A stretch of DNA of 64,000 bases, taken from positions 31,162,622-31,226,621 of the forward strand of contig JAKTNV010000009.1 in NCBI GenBank assembly GCA_022747635.1, read 5' to 3'. This DNA comes from Hetaerina americana (lineage: Eukaryota; Arthropoda; Insecta; Odonata; Calopterygidae). The position numbers and the translations under genes are program-made. The notes under the pieces were generated by a model. It saw nothing but the letters and a program-made list of their open reading frames with translations, did no database searches and was not told the origin of the DNA. Positions 48,368-62,000 of this stretch are shown piece by piece (position 1 is the first letter of the stretch; each line of letters opens with the position of its first letter).

Positions 48368-51300
48368 GTGGGTAGGAAAGAAAGAAGATAATAAGGTTTT
48401 AGACGGTATGAACCTGGGTAGTAAGTGCGAAAACCTTAAAACAGTAATAACCTTGGGAAAACCATAATAAATTTTGCGATGAGTAGAGGATATTGGTCGT
48501 CATCAGCGGTCTAAAACTAAACTTTAATATGTAGAACACGTTGATGAATGAGAGCATGATATTAAGGAAAACACTACGTGTATCAACGATCATTTCATTT
48601 AGACGATTAATTATGTCTACGCATTAATACTCAGATTCGAAGACGTATAATATGAAGTGTGTATCACATCAAAAGATTGTTAATTAACATTTATAAAATG
48701 GTTTTTAAACATTGAATTCCATTCCCATATCTTAGCAAGCAAAACTCTCACATTTATGGATCGAATTTAAATTTAGGAATATGAATCAACCCCGGCGAAA
48801 AGAGTTCAATATATTTCAGTGCTCTTTCCTAACGCGGTCCGCCATTGTTTCACGGTTATAAGTAACTTCATTCACTATTGCACTTATTTGGTTTCACAAT
48901 AGGTTGATGTTGGTGGAGTTATGTCGCCAAGCTAACGTTAAGATAGTCCAGGAGTTGTCATCAAAAGATTTACTTGTTAACTTTTATTAAAAGTCGTGAA
49001 ATTATTGTAAGCAAATATATCTTGAAAATATAAGTAAGAAAGCCGAGTAAAAGAAGTACGGTGAATATTTAAATAGAATTATAGTGTACGGAGTGGTTTT
49101 GAAACGAGAGATATCAAGATGTCATAGAAGGGACTCCGTTTCATCAACTCCACAGTTTTGAATTTGAGTGTTTTTTTACCCAGTTACTTAAGGCGGTTGA
49201 ATCAAGATATCAGGCATATATCATTTTAGTAAAATCCTCTTTGCTTTTTGAAACAAGTACGCCTTAACAATTTGCAATGGTAAAACAGGGCCATTTTGAG
49301 CTAGTTTTTATGTTAATTGGCATAATAATATGGTATTGGGTGTCTACCAGCTAAAGGTGTAGAAATATATGCATACCCTAGTCATGAAAAACTGATATCA
49401 AGTGGAACATTTTATAAGGGTTGCAATAGTGTTGACATAACATCATCTATTTGCCTTTGTGAAATTATATTAACTAAATTGTAATAAAACATATATATTT
49501 GCACAGTTCAAAGAATTGGTGCTTCAGAAGTAATCAAAAGTAAGTTTTATATCGTGTTTCAAATATGAATAATAGTATTACGTATTTGAAAAGTTGATGT
49601 ATCACAGAATATTTGTTTACATAGGGTATTTGAGTTGGTTTTGAATCATTTAAAATACCCGCAATTAATAGGTAAACTAACGTGATCTATCGGCTCATAC
49701 AGTTACGATCTAACCTCCTCTTTCTGCCTCCTAATTATTTGAGGGCTCTGTGCGAAGACTCGCACTAACTCCTTCTAATCAAAAATATTAGGAATTTTTT
49801 CCCTCAGCCATTGTTTTTTTGTCGTTAATTGTTGAGACCTTCTTTAGATATATTTTTTATTACCTTTGAGAATCATTTAATGACATAATAACCCGGGGAT
49901 CTATTACTGTTAACACAAGTCAAAAGAGGGGCACTAGAATTTTGTCGGCCGGATTCCCGCAGTAATAAAAGGACACGTTTAAGTATGTAAGCCTTTAAAA
50001 ATGTTTTAGTTTTAATTTTCAAAAACATATTTCCAACCAACCCGGAAAATTACAATGTCAATCTCACGGTTAAATATTTTCTGGATTCTCTGGAAAGTGT
50101 TTTGAAATATTGAATCGCTCGTTGCATTTAACCATTGTGTGGATTCTCAAGAAGATTCAAGCATATATCTTTGTATATAGCATTTTAAAACAGTCTAATG
50201 TATTTAAAAATATTTCAAATTCTTCTTCTTATATTCGCTCCTGTTAAGTCTGAATTGAAGAATGCACGGTCATAAATGGGAAGGAAAGGTTACGAAGAGG
50301 AGAGTAAATGGCGATTCTCGATATTTGAAGAAACCTTTGAAAGTGGCTCTACGCTATCCCAAAATGCGTCAATGATCCTAGATGGAGGATGAGATAAGGA
50401 AGAAGAAAACGCAAATCGTGTTACTCCAAAAAATGGAGAACAATGCTTATAAGGATAAATGCCATCATAAAGCATCATTCTCACTGCGATGGAGGCGTTT
50501 CTATATCCGCAGTTTTCGGGAAACTTCTCCCGAATCTCTTTTTCTAGTTTATTCCGCTCTTTGCATCAGCTCGTCCTCCTCTTGTCCTTCCTATCCAATA
50601 AAATCTTGTCATATTGAACGTAGGAAAAGCCAAGCGATGCCTTAAAAAAGGTATATATTGGTCCCGGTACTAAAATGTATACAACGTTCATTCTGGCAAC
50701 TGCTTTCGAAAGTCTTGAGCGAACATTTTCAAAATGTTTTACAAATTTTAAGAAGATATGTAGTAAATATTAAACTAAATTCATAGCTATTTTGACTGAA
50801 AATGTCTGATTTTTAAAAAAAGTCTTTTTTTCCTCTGCTATATTTTTTCAATATTTTTTCAGAGAATTTCTTGTTTTAAGTGAATACTCTACTTTAAAAA
50901 TAAATGACTATTTACACTTTGAAAGGACTAGAATGTGCTAGAAAAATATATTGTACAATTTCTTGGCATGTTTGATTTTAACTAATAGTACCCAAAACGC
51001 CTTGCGCAGCTGAATGTATTAAAAGCTTTCTAATTATCATTCCTCCCCAATATAATTTATTCTATTGGCTATTCCCGTCTTTTTGGTGCCTAACTGAAAC
51101 TTGGCTCAAGTAAATTAATTGTTATGCTCGCAATAAAATAATTATCTTCGTGAAAACCGTTTCTCAGGTGAATGGACATATTCAGCAATTTGAAAAAGTT
51201 GTTTCTAGAAAATACAGGCCTCTTGGATAAATGGCAAAAAAGTTCAAATTAAAATATGATAACGTCACGCTGAAAAGAAAAAAAAACTTATTAAATCAAC

Positions 51301-52879
51301 ATTCAATAAGAAAAAATGGTAGTTTTTGATTCGGTGAATTAATTTATTTAAAAAGAATTGACTGGTATCTTTAATACTTACTATGGTTTCCCGCACACAG
51401 TTGCTCACGGTAGGCACTTAGTTCACATTTATGCAGCTCAAAAGGGCCTTTGCACAGAGCATTAATTCATGGAAATGGCGTCCTTAAATTTCATTAAGAA
51501 AGGCAAGTATCGTAACAGGCATTCCAAAAGGAATAAATGGGAAAGGAAATGCCCCTGAGTTAAGACATTAAAAAGAATAACCGAGTCATAAAGTTGACCG
51601 AGCTCCGTCTAAGGGATAATAAAAATATAACTACCGCTCTCCGTGAAATTGCTCTTCTGTGATTTTTCTGTAATTAAACACTTAATCTAGAATAATGCCG
51701 TTAGTTCACTGCGTCATGCATGTTATACCTGTCTGAATGTTACGGAATTAAAAAAAAATTAAAATCTTTTATAGCATTGAGTTTTTGGTTGAATTGGGAT
51801 ATTTCGTGAGCAAATTAGTTTATAAACAATTTTTTCTAAACCAAATTGCTGTCACTGTGGCCACTCGCCGTCGAGAGGTTCCATTGTCAAGTAGCGCGAA
51901 ACGATCTTTGGAGGCAACGACTCGAACCAACTCCGGCAATGTCCTTGGACATATTTTGTCAATCCTTTGGCGATTGGTAGATTTTAGGCACCACTTGAAT
52001 TGTTAGAGGAACTGATAATATTTTATTGAACATCTGCCGAGAGTACGTGGCACTCCCTTTGAAGTCACCGCAAGTGTACAAGTTCTTCTATACAATTGTG
52101 GATCGATATTTGGCTCAGACATGACTGGAACGCCAGTGAATGAAATTTTAGTACATAATGGGAACTGTTTTTGATTCCTCCTGTGAGGGCGTGATGGATG
52201 AGGAGAACTGCTTTGTCAGAGTTTTTTTAGATGAATTCACAATGGGTTTTCAGGATGCATACGCGCATCAAAAATAGCTTGGATGGGAATACTCTCTGAA
52301 TTTCGTATGCGATGGAGAAATAATTTAATACGGCTGATATAATTGTAATGAGCAATTGAAATAATCTATAAATATGGATCCATATATTTATCTTAAAAAA
52401 ATCCTTTAAATCGTTAGAGTACGAACATAAATATTTCAGTTAGAGTTACGTGTCATGGATGTGTTTTAACCACGTCTCCTATTTGCTTTTTATTCAGTAT
52501 ATTCTTTATGCACAAAATAGATTAGTGGTGGTACTAAGGGGCATATGAATGGAAGTGGAATTTAAACAAAATGCTTGCACATGGAATTAAAAAGTGCATA
52601 AAAGTTTTCTCCTATGGTGGATACCAAATTTGTAAATGTTAGAGCAAGGGTGAACGCCGGCTAAATGTGGTACCTTCAAGAAAATTGAGATTGATGTATC
52701 CTAAGATAGTGTCCGTATTATGAAATATGGGCTGATGATGAAGGAATATTTTTATATACATCTGTAACAAATCAGAGTAATCGAAGTGAATTTGTTATGT
52801 TGTGCGTATGAACGAAAGTCAAATCACGAAGCAAATATTGCATGAGAGAAGAATGGTTGAAGTATACGTATATGGTTGA
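48368..52879. other. AT-rich DNA, no gene seen
   Basis: Four and a half kilobases without a supportable gene. A mixed patch near 50280-50640 has open frames on both strands that lack domains. No repeats related to the other elements could be read. Confidence 0.45.
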
Positions 52880-53110
52880 GAAGTAGGAGCAAATAGTAAC
52901 GACAAATACTTAAATGAGTGAACGTTTTGCTAGACTGTTAAGACTAGGAAAATTGGAAGCGTTAAGTGGGGAAAAACATTAATGTAACAAAGTACAGGAT
53001 GTATGTATGTGACAGGGGAAAGACGAAAAAATTGAAGCAATTAAGAAATGATGGTTGCCTTTTGTATCCAAAACTAGGATTTTGTGAACAGTTCCTACTC
53101 AAAAGTGAAA
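52880..53110 (+). pseudogene. LINE reverse-transcriptase fragment downstream of the active site
   Basis: The plus strand reads SERFARLLRLGKLEA. After a frame change it reads KWGKNINVTKYRMYVC and RGKTKKLKQLRNDG. This follows the pattern right after the YADD box in arthropod LINEs: 'xSExELQxLLDxLEExxxKWGLxINVxKTKVM...R...KL...xG'. The key lysine-threonine-lysine is changed to TKYRM. The YADD box itself is not readable just upstream. It lies downstream of the C-terminal relic at 48.0 kb on the same strand, so it must be a different copy. Confidence 0.5.
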
Positions 53111-55458
53111 AAAGGAAAGTACATGTTTGTATGCTCTACACACTGAAACAAATTAATTACCCCTTAGGTTTATGCACATCTTTTGTATTTATTGTGGCTT
53201 CAGAAAACCCGAACAGATTAGCTACAGCATTCTAATAATGGAACTGGCAACATTCAATTTTTTCTCATCTAAGTTTTAAAAGATGAACTAAAGTATTGCA
53301 CTTTTACTTGGCTCGGTAAATTTTTTAAGTATTTTTCTGCGCTTAAACCAAATGTGACGAGCTTGAGTTCCACCACGGCCGGTAGGAGTTTTGTTGCGAG
53401 TACTGTGGTATTTCAATGTCTTTCAAATGACACTTGGCGAAGATCCCGGAGTGACTTCTCTGGGTTTCAGAGACACACCCAAAGGAAATATTCGAATGGC
53501 AGAGAAAGGCAATGAAAATTGAAACGAATATCTTCAGCCTCTGTTTGCGCTGCCATTCCCTTATTTATCGCTTTTTTTGCCTGTCTTTATTGGGGGAGTG
53601 TATGTTATCTAAGATGGAAGATGAGAATCCTGTGCCCAATTTCACTTTTTAAGTATCAAGTTTTGTACCGAAATACAGTATAAAAATATGTGTTTATCCA
53701 TCCAATCCCTACGGTTTATCGAGGGAAATTCCATAAATTTTGCTGGAAAAGCATTAGGAAACGCTCTGGCCATTCACTGTCTCTCCCCTTGCCCTATCTT
53801 TGTCCAGACTCTACCGTAGAATTTTTTAGATCATGCTAATACTTCTGCTTCCTTGTTTGTTATTTTTAGTAAAATTAGATCATCTGATGTTAAGATTTTT
53901 CAATATACAATATTTATTTTAACTTTGAGCGTGTTTTCTTAAAATGTGTTTACCATATTGGCATTATCGGCCAAATTTTACGGAATCTACTTTGTTAAAA
54001 AGGAAGAAAATAAATACATTTTATGCGATTACACTGCATGTTCAATTTAATGTTTAACGTGAATAAAAAACGTGATAGAATTGATATACGTATCACAATA
54101 TGAAACCATCGCTGCGCTTAAACTTAGGCTTTTCAAGAAAGTGGGGATTAGAGAAGCAAGTATATTGGATATATTGGCTAATAAGCAATAACTAATCACC
54201 GTTTACTCATTTTCAAATACTATTTTTTAATTTACGTTTGTAATCAGTCACAAAATCGGCACATTTTAGTAATATATGCTTTATTTAGACGCTGTGTAAA
54301 TGTAGAAATGGTTTTTTTTCTAGGAATGTAATAAAATCGATACAATTAAAGGCATATATTTTATCATGCGATATTTGCCGTTGGGGGAGACGAATCTATT
54401 GTATATGAATTATTTTGACGAAAAATGAATGGCGTTGACGCATGTGAATACACTAATCCCCCTTACAATTATGTGAGAGTTATTAATTATATATAACTTT
54501 CCGCCAACTTCTCGCTGGTTATTCGTTCATTATGGATTGTGCATTTAAATGAATATTCACACCTTATGTCACTTTTTCCAATTGGCACTGAATCTGGGTG
54601 AACAAAATATCAATCAATAAAGTGACGGAATTTCTGGATGTATTCTCGAAATAATCAGAGGATTTCTTTCCCTAGATGGCTCAAATAATTGTGATTCTCC
54701 CATTGTTGCTTGATGTGAAGCATATCGGTTTGAATGAGGTGAACTGCAGTATTCTCTTGTACGGCCATTTATACTGATATCTATGAGGCGAATAGAAATA
54801 TTTCCGCCCTAAATGGCTCCTTGCCAGCGATTTCTTGGCCTCGGAGACTCCTCACGTTTTCAGGTGCCTGTGACCCCGTCGCCTTCAATTCGCCCGTCCT
54901 GGTTTTCGCCAGATACCAGGAAAGGGGATATTTTCTCCTTTCTGTAAGACGTTGGGAAACTTATTACTTTTAATGCTGCAAAAAGAGAGGAATCCATTCC
55001 ATGCCATTTAGCAAAGCGATGCCGAGCAAGGATTGTAATCTCGAGGAATACTTAGAGGGTTTTCACTATGGAATGTTTTCTTTTATGGAGGCAGCTAATT
55101 TGCTCTTCAAGGTAACTCACTGTGCTATCTGGGTCCATTTATTTCCAAAGCTTTTCGGTGAAAATTGACATTATTTTTCCAGAATCCTAGAATGACGAGT
55201 AATTTAAACCCCTTTAGGATGATTGTGCTTTGCTCGAAAAATCTTAATCGTCATTCACATCTGCATATTGCACTCGGTGAAAACTTTAGTTTCGGCTAAC
55301 AATATTTTACCTCAACCACCTTTGGAATTAGGTAAGCGAATGTTTTTGCCACATTTTTTTGGTCAAAATGAAATAAGAAAACAAAATTCTATGCATTAAA
55401 TATGCCTATAGTTCACTATTCATGGGGACCACGTTTTTGGCGTTAATTTTTCGCCGTT
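53111..55458. other. AT-rich DNA, no gene seen
   Basis: No supportable gene or repeat. A GC-richer patch near 54830-54930 has no recognisable content. Confidence 0.4.
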
Positions 55459-56280
55459 TTATCGCGCAATAGACTTCTTTTGTTCATTGATAAGAGCAGG
55501 GAATGTAACTAAAGGGATCTTCTCCTGAGCTTTGACTCTTGACGCGGGGTCATCCAGTAATTCGTTCAGAGGAATACCCTGTGCAGGCATTCCCGTTGTT
55601 AAGCTTAGAGACTGGAGAATAGCAATGATTGCCGAGTAAGGTCTGATGAAATTTAGCGCCACTTTATTTCGCCGGAGACGAATTTCTGGGTTGGTTAATG
55701 CGAGAATTTTAGCTCGGCGCGAGATTACTGCTGGTTGCGTGTAAGAGAGAGGAGCACCAGGCAGCAAAGGGTTGAGAGTGTAGGGGCACGGGGCGTGTAA
55801 GGGCTAAAGGTGGACGGGAGGAAGGAAGGGCGGTGAAGGAACCGAAGTATCTTCAGTCCCAGGGGCCTTAATGGCTCACCCACTAATTATGTCGTCAGCC
55901 AGGGCCGTTGCCAGAGAGAGAAAGAGGGATACAAGGAGAAAGGGTAAGGGGCTCGGGCTTACCCCTTCTTTCCGGAGAGTGGACTTAATGGTGCAAAGAC
56001 TGGGTGGGTAGAGCAATCGATGCTTGCGGAGCATCCATCCCATTCACGATTCCCGGGGCAGCCGCGGCTCCTGCTTAAAGCAAATGGAGTTCGGGTCATT
56101 CTTTTTTATTTACGTATTATTTTCCTCTTTCCTCTCTATTCCTTGGAGAGAACTTGATTTTTCCCTTAGCCACCGTCCGCCGTCAATCCGTGGTGAGGGG
56201 AACAAAATGCTGTTAGGATAATGTGCCCAGCGGGAAATAAAAGTTGCAGGGGAAGTGTGTAACAATAAGACGATGTGAGG
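55459..56280. other. GC-richer patch with a 102-codon minus-strand open frame
   Basis: The minus-strand frame 55767-55459 has ordinary protein-like composition (residues such as RLRRNKVALNFIRPYSAII), but its first codon is TTG and the only ATG comes about halfway, so it is not a stand-alone gene. I recognise no domain. Upstream on that strand (55760-56250) the DNA is G/A-rich and CpG-rich. It could be an exon of an unseen minus-strand gene or chance. Confidence 0.2.
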
Positions 56281-58147
56281 GAGGTACAAGCAAAATAGGT
56301 AATCGTGGCGTAGTTTGTCATTTATGAACTTCGCGAGAGTGAAAGTAATCTCCACTTACGCCTTGTTTCTTAAAAATGTTTTTCTGTTTAAAACTCCTAG
56401 TCTGTAAAACGCAGTATAATTTAACTACCAAAAATTTTATCCCTGGAAGTTGAAATTTAGTCCCTGTCAACCATATTACTCTAGAAAATGTATTTATTTT
56501 TCTTGGAGGTATGATTGATGGTAATCACTCGTGAAAGGCTAGAAAAATGCGCCATTATTTTGTAATTACATTCATGGTAATGTTTTAAATAGTACCTTTT
56601 CAAAGATAGTGAATTTGCGCATATGGTATCTACGTCGAAAAAGCATATTTTCTAAAAATGTGCGTTGCTTCACCGTAAATATGTATGGGTACGAGTTTGT
56701 TAGTACATAAATGATGACTGTTGTTATCATTGAATTTATTCATATATTTAGAGCATACTAATTGTTGCACTCCAGGAGATTCGGAAAATAAGAAACCCTG
56801 AATGGTCGGGAAACATACGTTGTTGTGTTAACATAAAATGAAGCATGGTAGCTTTTTCAAGGCATGAGGAGTTGAGACCAGTCATTTTCAATGGTAGCTG
56901 AATGGATTTGCCCTCCATTCACGGAAAACACTTGCTTTAAAAGGCTCTAATGAATTAATATCAAATTATATAAACCATATTAAGCCTATTTTGCTGAAAA
57001 ATTATTGTATTTAAGCGATTTATGCAATTGATATAAAATGAGTGATTCTAATTGTTTTCACCGGAAAGCATTCTTTATTTTCGACTAGCTATGCTACACT
57101 CTAGCTCTCATTTGGACTTATTACAAGAGGTTCACTCTCTTATATTTATCGTCAGAGGGTGAAGTTGGGTAGGGGATGAACCTTAACTCCATTTAAAGGT
57201 TATTTCCTATATGCGCCTATGTTGAAGGAAATGCTGTCCTTTTTGTTCATTTTTTGTTGCGGGCTCTAGTGTGTGTCATCTTTTTTTTGCAATGAAAATT
57301 TCAATCGCTCTATTTTTGCGATTTCTAGCCTGCTCCTAACAAAATATTCGTATTGTGGGTTTGATTTCTCCACTAGGAAAAGGTTTCTTTACTAGGATAA
57401 AAAAGTGTGGACCATTAAATGCTTACGCTTTGTTGCCTTAGTCTAGAGTGCAATCACGACGATGGATCATCGGATTCAGTACAACCAGCCATTCTGTGCC
57501 AAATGGTCTATTTTTGTGCATAAAATCTTTCTTGTGATAACGCAGTCTTTGATTCTTCCTTCATGCTTCATAATATTAGGTGTCATTCTCATAACCTTAC
57601 TTGGCATCTGTTTTCTTTCAATTGAAATAGTGTTTGGAAATTGAGTCATAATTACCACTTATTTTGATGCAGGAGTTCATTTCTTATTTACAGTTTGAAT
57701 CGAAACGATTTCGGAAGAAATATGAACATTTTTCATTTGAAATAGTTATCTAACTGCATAAATTACTTCTAGGTATCGTGATAATTCATCTTCATGAGCA
57801 GATAAGGACAAGGGTTGAGAAGACTTATCAGTTGAAGCCAATTCCTAATTCCCCAAGTTACACCCAAACGTTTTTTTAAATAACTAAATTATTTAGCTCT
57901 GAAGTCTAAAAATATGAGGAAAATCTTTTAATGAGTCTAATCTTGGACAGATGTGTAAATGAGATTCCTAAGCTCGGAATGTTCCAGAGACGACTGGCCT
58001 TGTGGAATTGAAAAAAAAGAATGTTTTTCATGAGTCATGGTCAATCCGTGCAAAAAAGTTTGCTCATTAAGAATTAATTGCTTGATTCGAAACTTTTTAA
58101 TTTTAACTTTCCATTTTCTGCGCCTCTCTTGAGCGCAAAAAAGAGAG
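56281..58147. other. No gene seen
   Basis: AT-rich. An open frame pair at 57462-57658 on opposite strands is short and hydrophobic on the plus strand, with no family recognised. Confidence 0.4.
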
Positions 58148-58173
58148 CGGCCTCTTCCCGTAGCGGGAGGCCG
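58148..58173. repeat. GC-rich hairpin in AT-rich context
   Basis: CGGCCTC and GAGGCCG pair, with a further CCCG/CGGG pairing inside. It stands out against its AT-rich surroundings. Confidence 0.55.
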
Positions 58174-58401
58174 TTTCCTATATTTGCGGGAGTTCCTGCT
58201 CGGGATTCAGCCTATTCATCATAAATATGCGACATCGTCCATTTTACTATCATATTTGCCTCCTTTATTGATCTTTGGATTCAATACACCCAGCCAATCC
58301 CCTAGCCTATTTTTGTATGGAAATTCATATTCATAATGCATTTTTTAACGTTATGATTCCCCTCCATTATTAAATCTATTGAAACTATTTGGTGAATGTG
58401 A

Positions 58402-58503
<102 letters not shown>

Positions 58504-58732
58504 GTAAGAATATTTAGAACATTAACCATATGGCGTATATTTACTTTATTTTATATTTATATGACTATTTTATATTCGATAAAGATACAAAATTAGTTCA
58601 GCCATCCCACTTCAAATTAATTTAGAGTAAATAGCAACAATGTCAGTAACGCCAATTCAACGTTTCAAAGAGTTCGATTGAAATTTCAGTAATTTATCTT
58701 AGGAAAGTGTCAAGTTTCAAGTCGACATTATA

Positions 58733-59485
58733 CGAGGGTCATCCGGAAAGTAGTACCCGTTCGTGAAATAAAGACACAAAAGTAAATATTAACAAACATA
58801 AAAAATTTTATTTGAAAGAGGATACTTTAAACTACTTCTCAACATAATCTCCAAGCAAATTAAGGCATTTGTCATAACGTGTGACAAGTTTCTGTATTCC
58901 TGCTGCATAGTCCTTCGCCGCCAGCTCATTGAGATACGCGAGGGACCCATCTTGCACAAATTTTTGCATAATGCAGATGGTGTTTAACAATTTCATGAAC
59001 AATTGTTCGAGAAACATTGGGAAAATGCTCACAGATGTCATCAATTGTGACGCGCCGATCGTTCCTCACGAATTCGTCAACTGAGCTCACCAGTTGGTCT
59101 GTAATGACAGACGGTCTCCCCGAACGCTCATCGTCGTGTGTGTTCCCCCTCCCCATGTTGAAGTTGCGACACCACCGCCGAACAGACGACTCGTCCATTA
59201 CATTGTCTCCATACACCTCCTTTAATTGGCGATGAATATCACATGGGCGAACGTTTCTTGCATTGAGGAATTTAATCACTGCCCTCACTTCACAACTGGC
59301 GGCGTTCTCAATTTTTTTAAACATTGTAAACAATCACAGAAACAACACAGGCAATGCTAGCGTCACGCAACTTGGCTCAGAGAAGGCAGACAAGCCACTG
59401 AAGCTATCTGACCTCGTCCAGCGGCTACTCGCGTCGTCAGCACTTCATGCGGCACGAACGGGTACTACTTTCCGGATGACCCTCG
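58733..59485 (-). mobile_element. Internally deleted mariner, 753 bp
   Basis: Perfect 33-bp terminal inverted repeats starting CGAGGGTCATCCGGAAAGTA lie at 58733-58765 and 59453-59485, flanked by TA on both sides (58731-58732 and 59486-59487). Inside is a minus-strand transposase with its catalytic middle missing. Full-length mariners are about 1.3 kb, so roughly 550 bp are absent. It is non-autonomous but has ideal ends for an outside transposase. The repeats differ from those of the mariner at 24.8 kb, so that element's enzyme is unlikely to move it. Confidence 0.95.
58832..59324 (-). pseudogene. mariner transposase, catalytic domain deleted
   Basis: The ATG at 59324 starts MFKKIENAASC. The N-terminal part contains two DNA-binding helix-turn-helix regions around residues 5-50 and 70-118, with the signatures SVRRWCRNF and DDERSGRPSV, and ends at KICARWVPR, the interdomain WVP motif. 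Here the sequence jumps (near 58945-58960) to the extreme C-terminus in another frame: AAGIQKLVTRYDKCLNLLGD followed by YVEK and a stop at 58832-58834. All three catalytic aspartates are lost. Read straight on, the first frame stops at 58926. The product, if made, could bind terminal repeats without cutting. Confidence 0.9.
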
Positions 59486-59487
59486 TA

Positions 59488-61439
59488 TAATGCCAAGGGT
59501 GTCGGGTTATTCTTTAGTATGAATAGAAAATGTTACCCGTTTCGAAGATAAACAGTAAGGTTTTCATTTTAAATCATTTTATCATATTTCTATTCCTTCG
59601 TTCATTCGCCTGATTAAGCGTCCGCTATTCTCCTCACAGATCTGAAATATAAAGATGAAGTTTATATCCCATGTAAACGTACTTCTTGCTATCCTCTTTC
59701 AATTTACTAGCATCAGTCTCCAATATTTACATCCATGTGCCCGTGTTTTTCTATTTTTTCCTTTCCCGCGCATACTTTTTCCATTTTATTCCCTTCCCAG
59801 CATTGTCTTGAGTATTCATCAAAATATGGGGACCTACTTTTCCAATTTAAGATTTCCTAATCCACCCAAAATTAATTCTTCATTTCCCCTTCCAAGAGTA
59901 TGAGAAACGAAATGCATGAGCCATGAATTTCCCTGCATTTCTACTTCATTAATTCTTCTGCTCACCGGCATAATTTTTTGGAATATTCTTGCCTAGAAGG
60001 CATCTGGGAATTATATTTATTCCCTAGGCAACAAAACGAAAGCTCCTTATTTGTCACGCCCCCCATAACTTCGAATAGCCAACGTAATAGGTTATTCAAA
60101 CGGACACACCAAAACGAGGACATTTGGAAGAGAAAACTTTTCGTTGATATGCACTGGGGCGAGTAAAATGTTTCTTTCGTGAGATTTTGAGAAGGTTTTG
60201 TGAAATGTTTCTTTTCTTTCTACTATATTTAACCGTTTTATTACTACTTCTTCTAAGGTATTTTAGGTGATAATTTACCAAATATTAATAATAGACTGAA
60301 AAATGATATGACCTTACTTCTGGAATACTTACCTTAGCTAGAATGATGATATGGAATCATAATGTGTTTCTTAAACGGTAAATCTTCTAAGTATTAAAGT
60401 CTTCTAAGGAGGTCATTGACGGTTTTTTCGTAAGCTTTTGGTACATGTTAGTCGATGAAAGTAAGCAATCGCAATCTACATAATTAATTATTGCTTTATT
60501 CAATAAACTTATATTTATTATTCAACCGCAATCGTTTTTGTAGCATGGAATAATTATATTTTTTTAAATTTCTTCCATGACTTGGCTCTTACCTTGATGA
60601 ATTGCAGACAGGCAGATAAGATAAATGCATTGAGGATTGCGTTTTTTGACTTCGATTCTAATGCGTATACTTTGCTTTCAGTTATTCCTCCGTGGTATCC
60701 AGGTGAAAAAGTTTTATTTGGCAATAAAGAACGGTTAGGGAAAGTGACCTCATACTCTTTCAATGATTCCGTTACGAAGTGAACTCACGAACTGCCGAGT
60801 GACTCGTCCAGCACGTAGATAGCTAAAAGAACACAAATCCTGACTCCTACACCTAGACGAAGTTTAAGATTATATGCTTTATGATTTCATGCACATATTT
60901 TGGGTCTATTTAATCAGAAGTTCAGCTTTTGTGAAGGCGAATCTTATTTGGTGTAAAATGCACTGATTTTCAGTGTTGCCCTTTCGAGGAACATCAGTGG
61001 TACCTAGATGATGGTTTTGCTATACCTTTTAGGCCTACGGGTAGGAAAACACCATTCAGTACCACAATTTGTGATAAGCAACGGTTCTAGTCACATCTTT
61101 GACAGCTATGCATAACGTGAGAGGAAAAGTGCTATCCCATTTCTTCCTACAATGTCCTTTTTAAACTTTCATTTTTGTATAAATCAATAATGGTTTATAA
61201 CGAGAATACGATATCTAATTCACTAATATTAATTTCTAACGATTCAAATACTCTGAGAGACGTGTATATTGAATTCTAGAGGGCGAGATTCTACTTTCTA
61301 GCTCATTTTTTCAAAGGAACTATCTTCTATTTACTGCCCAACTCGTTAAGCGCTTCAGGACTTTAGTAGGAGCAGCTTCAATAAAAAAAATTTCGATAGT
61401 AAATTTCTGAGAAAAATCAATGATTTATCGGGATTAAAT
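59488..61439. other. No supportable gene
   Basis: The plus-strand frame at 59655-59903 (82 codons) starts with a hydrophobic stretch that could pass for a signal peptide, but the rest is low-complexity (F, P, S) from pyrimidine-rich DNA. I do not accept it as a gene. Nothing else is recognisable. Confidence 0.4.
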
Positions 61440-62000
61440 CTCTTATTCCTTTTCCCTCTCACGGCTCTGCCAGACGGCGACATGCCGTTCTGCAAACTAT
61501 GCAAATTGTGGGAGATGGTGGAGGCTGAAAGTTATGAAGTAAGAATATTGGCGGTGGATTCTTACCGAGTTGAGAGGATTCAGGGAGGGGAAGAAAAGAG
61601 GCAAGGAGGTGGGAGGGTGGATGTTCAGTTGGGAATCGAAGCTATCGGAGTCTCTGCATTAAGGGAATTAAAGATGGTTGTGAAGCGATCTGGAGGAGGG
61701 GAAGGATGAAGGCTGGGAGGGAAAGGAATCGGACCTTTATGAGTGTGAACAGGGAAGACTTAGAAACTTGAGAAGGGGAGAGCATAAGGAAGAAAGTGGT
61801 AGGGAAGCCTGCGGGTCTCGGGGGCTGGGTGATATAATTTCAGAGATGAGCATCAGGACTCGGTAGGGGCCGTCCATCGATTCGAGAGGGAAATATGAGA
61901 ATAGGATACGTGGTGTGATGGATGGTAATTGGTGCCGGATGGAGGGAGAGTTTGCGGGTTCAAAGTTGCTGGGTGAGGAAAAGGGGAAATTTTAGAATAA
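61440..62000. other. Purine-rich, GC-richer patch
   Basis: The plus strand is strongly G- and A-rich, with a 75-codon open frame (61482-61709) of low-complexity character. It may be an old repeat or regulatory DNA; no match to the LINE family was found. Confidence 0.3.

Noticed and set aside
59655..59903. Possible small secreted protein starting MKFISHVNVLLAILF
   Set aside because: The start resembles a signal peptide, but the rest is low-complexity and no cysteine pattern or homologous family is visible.
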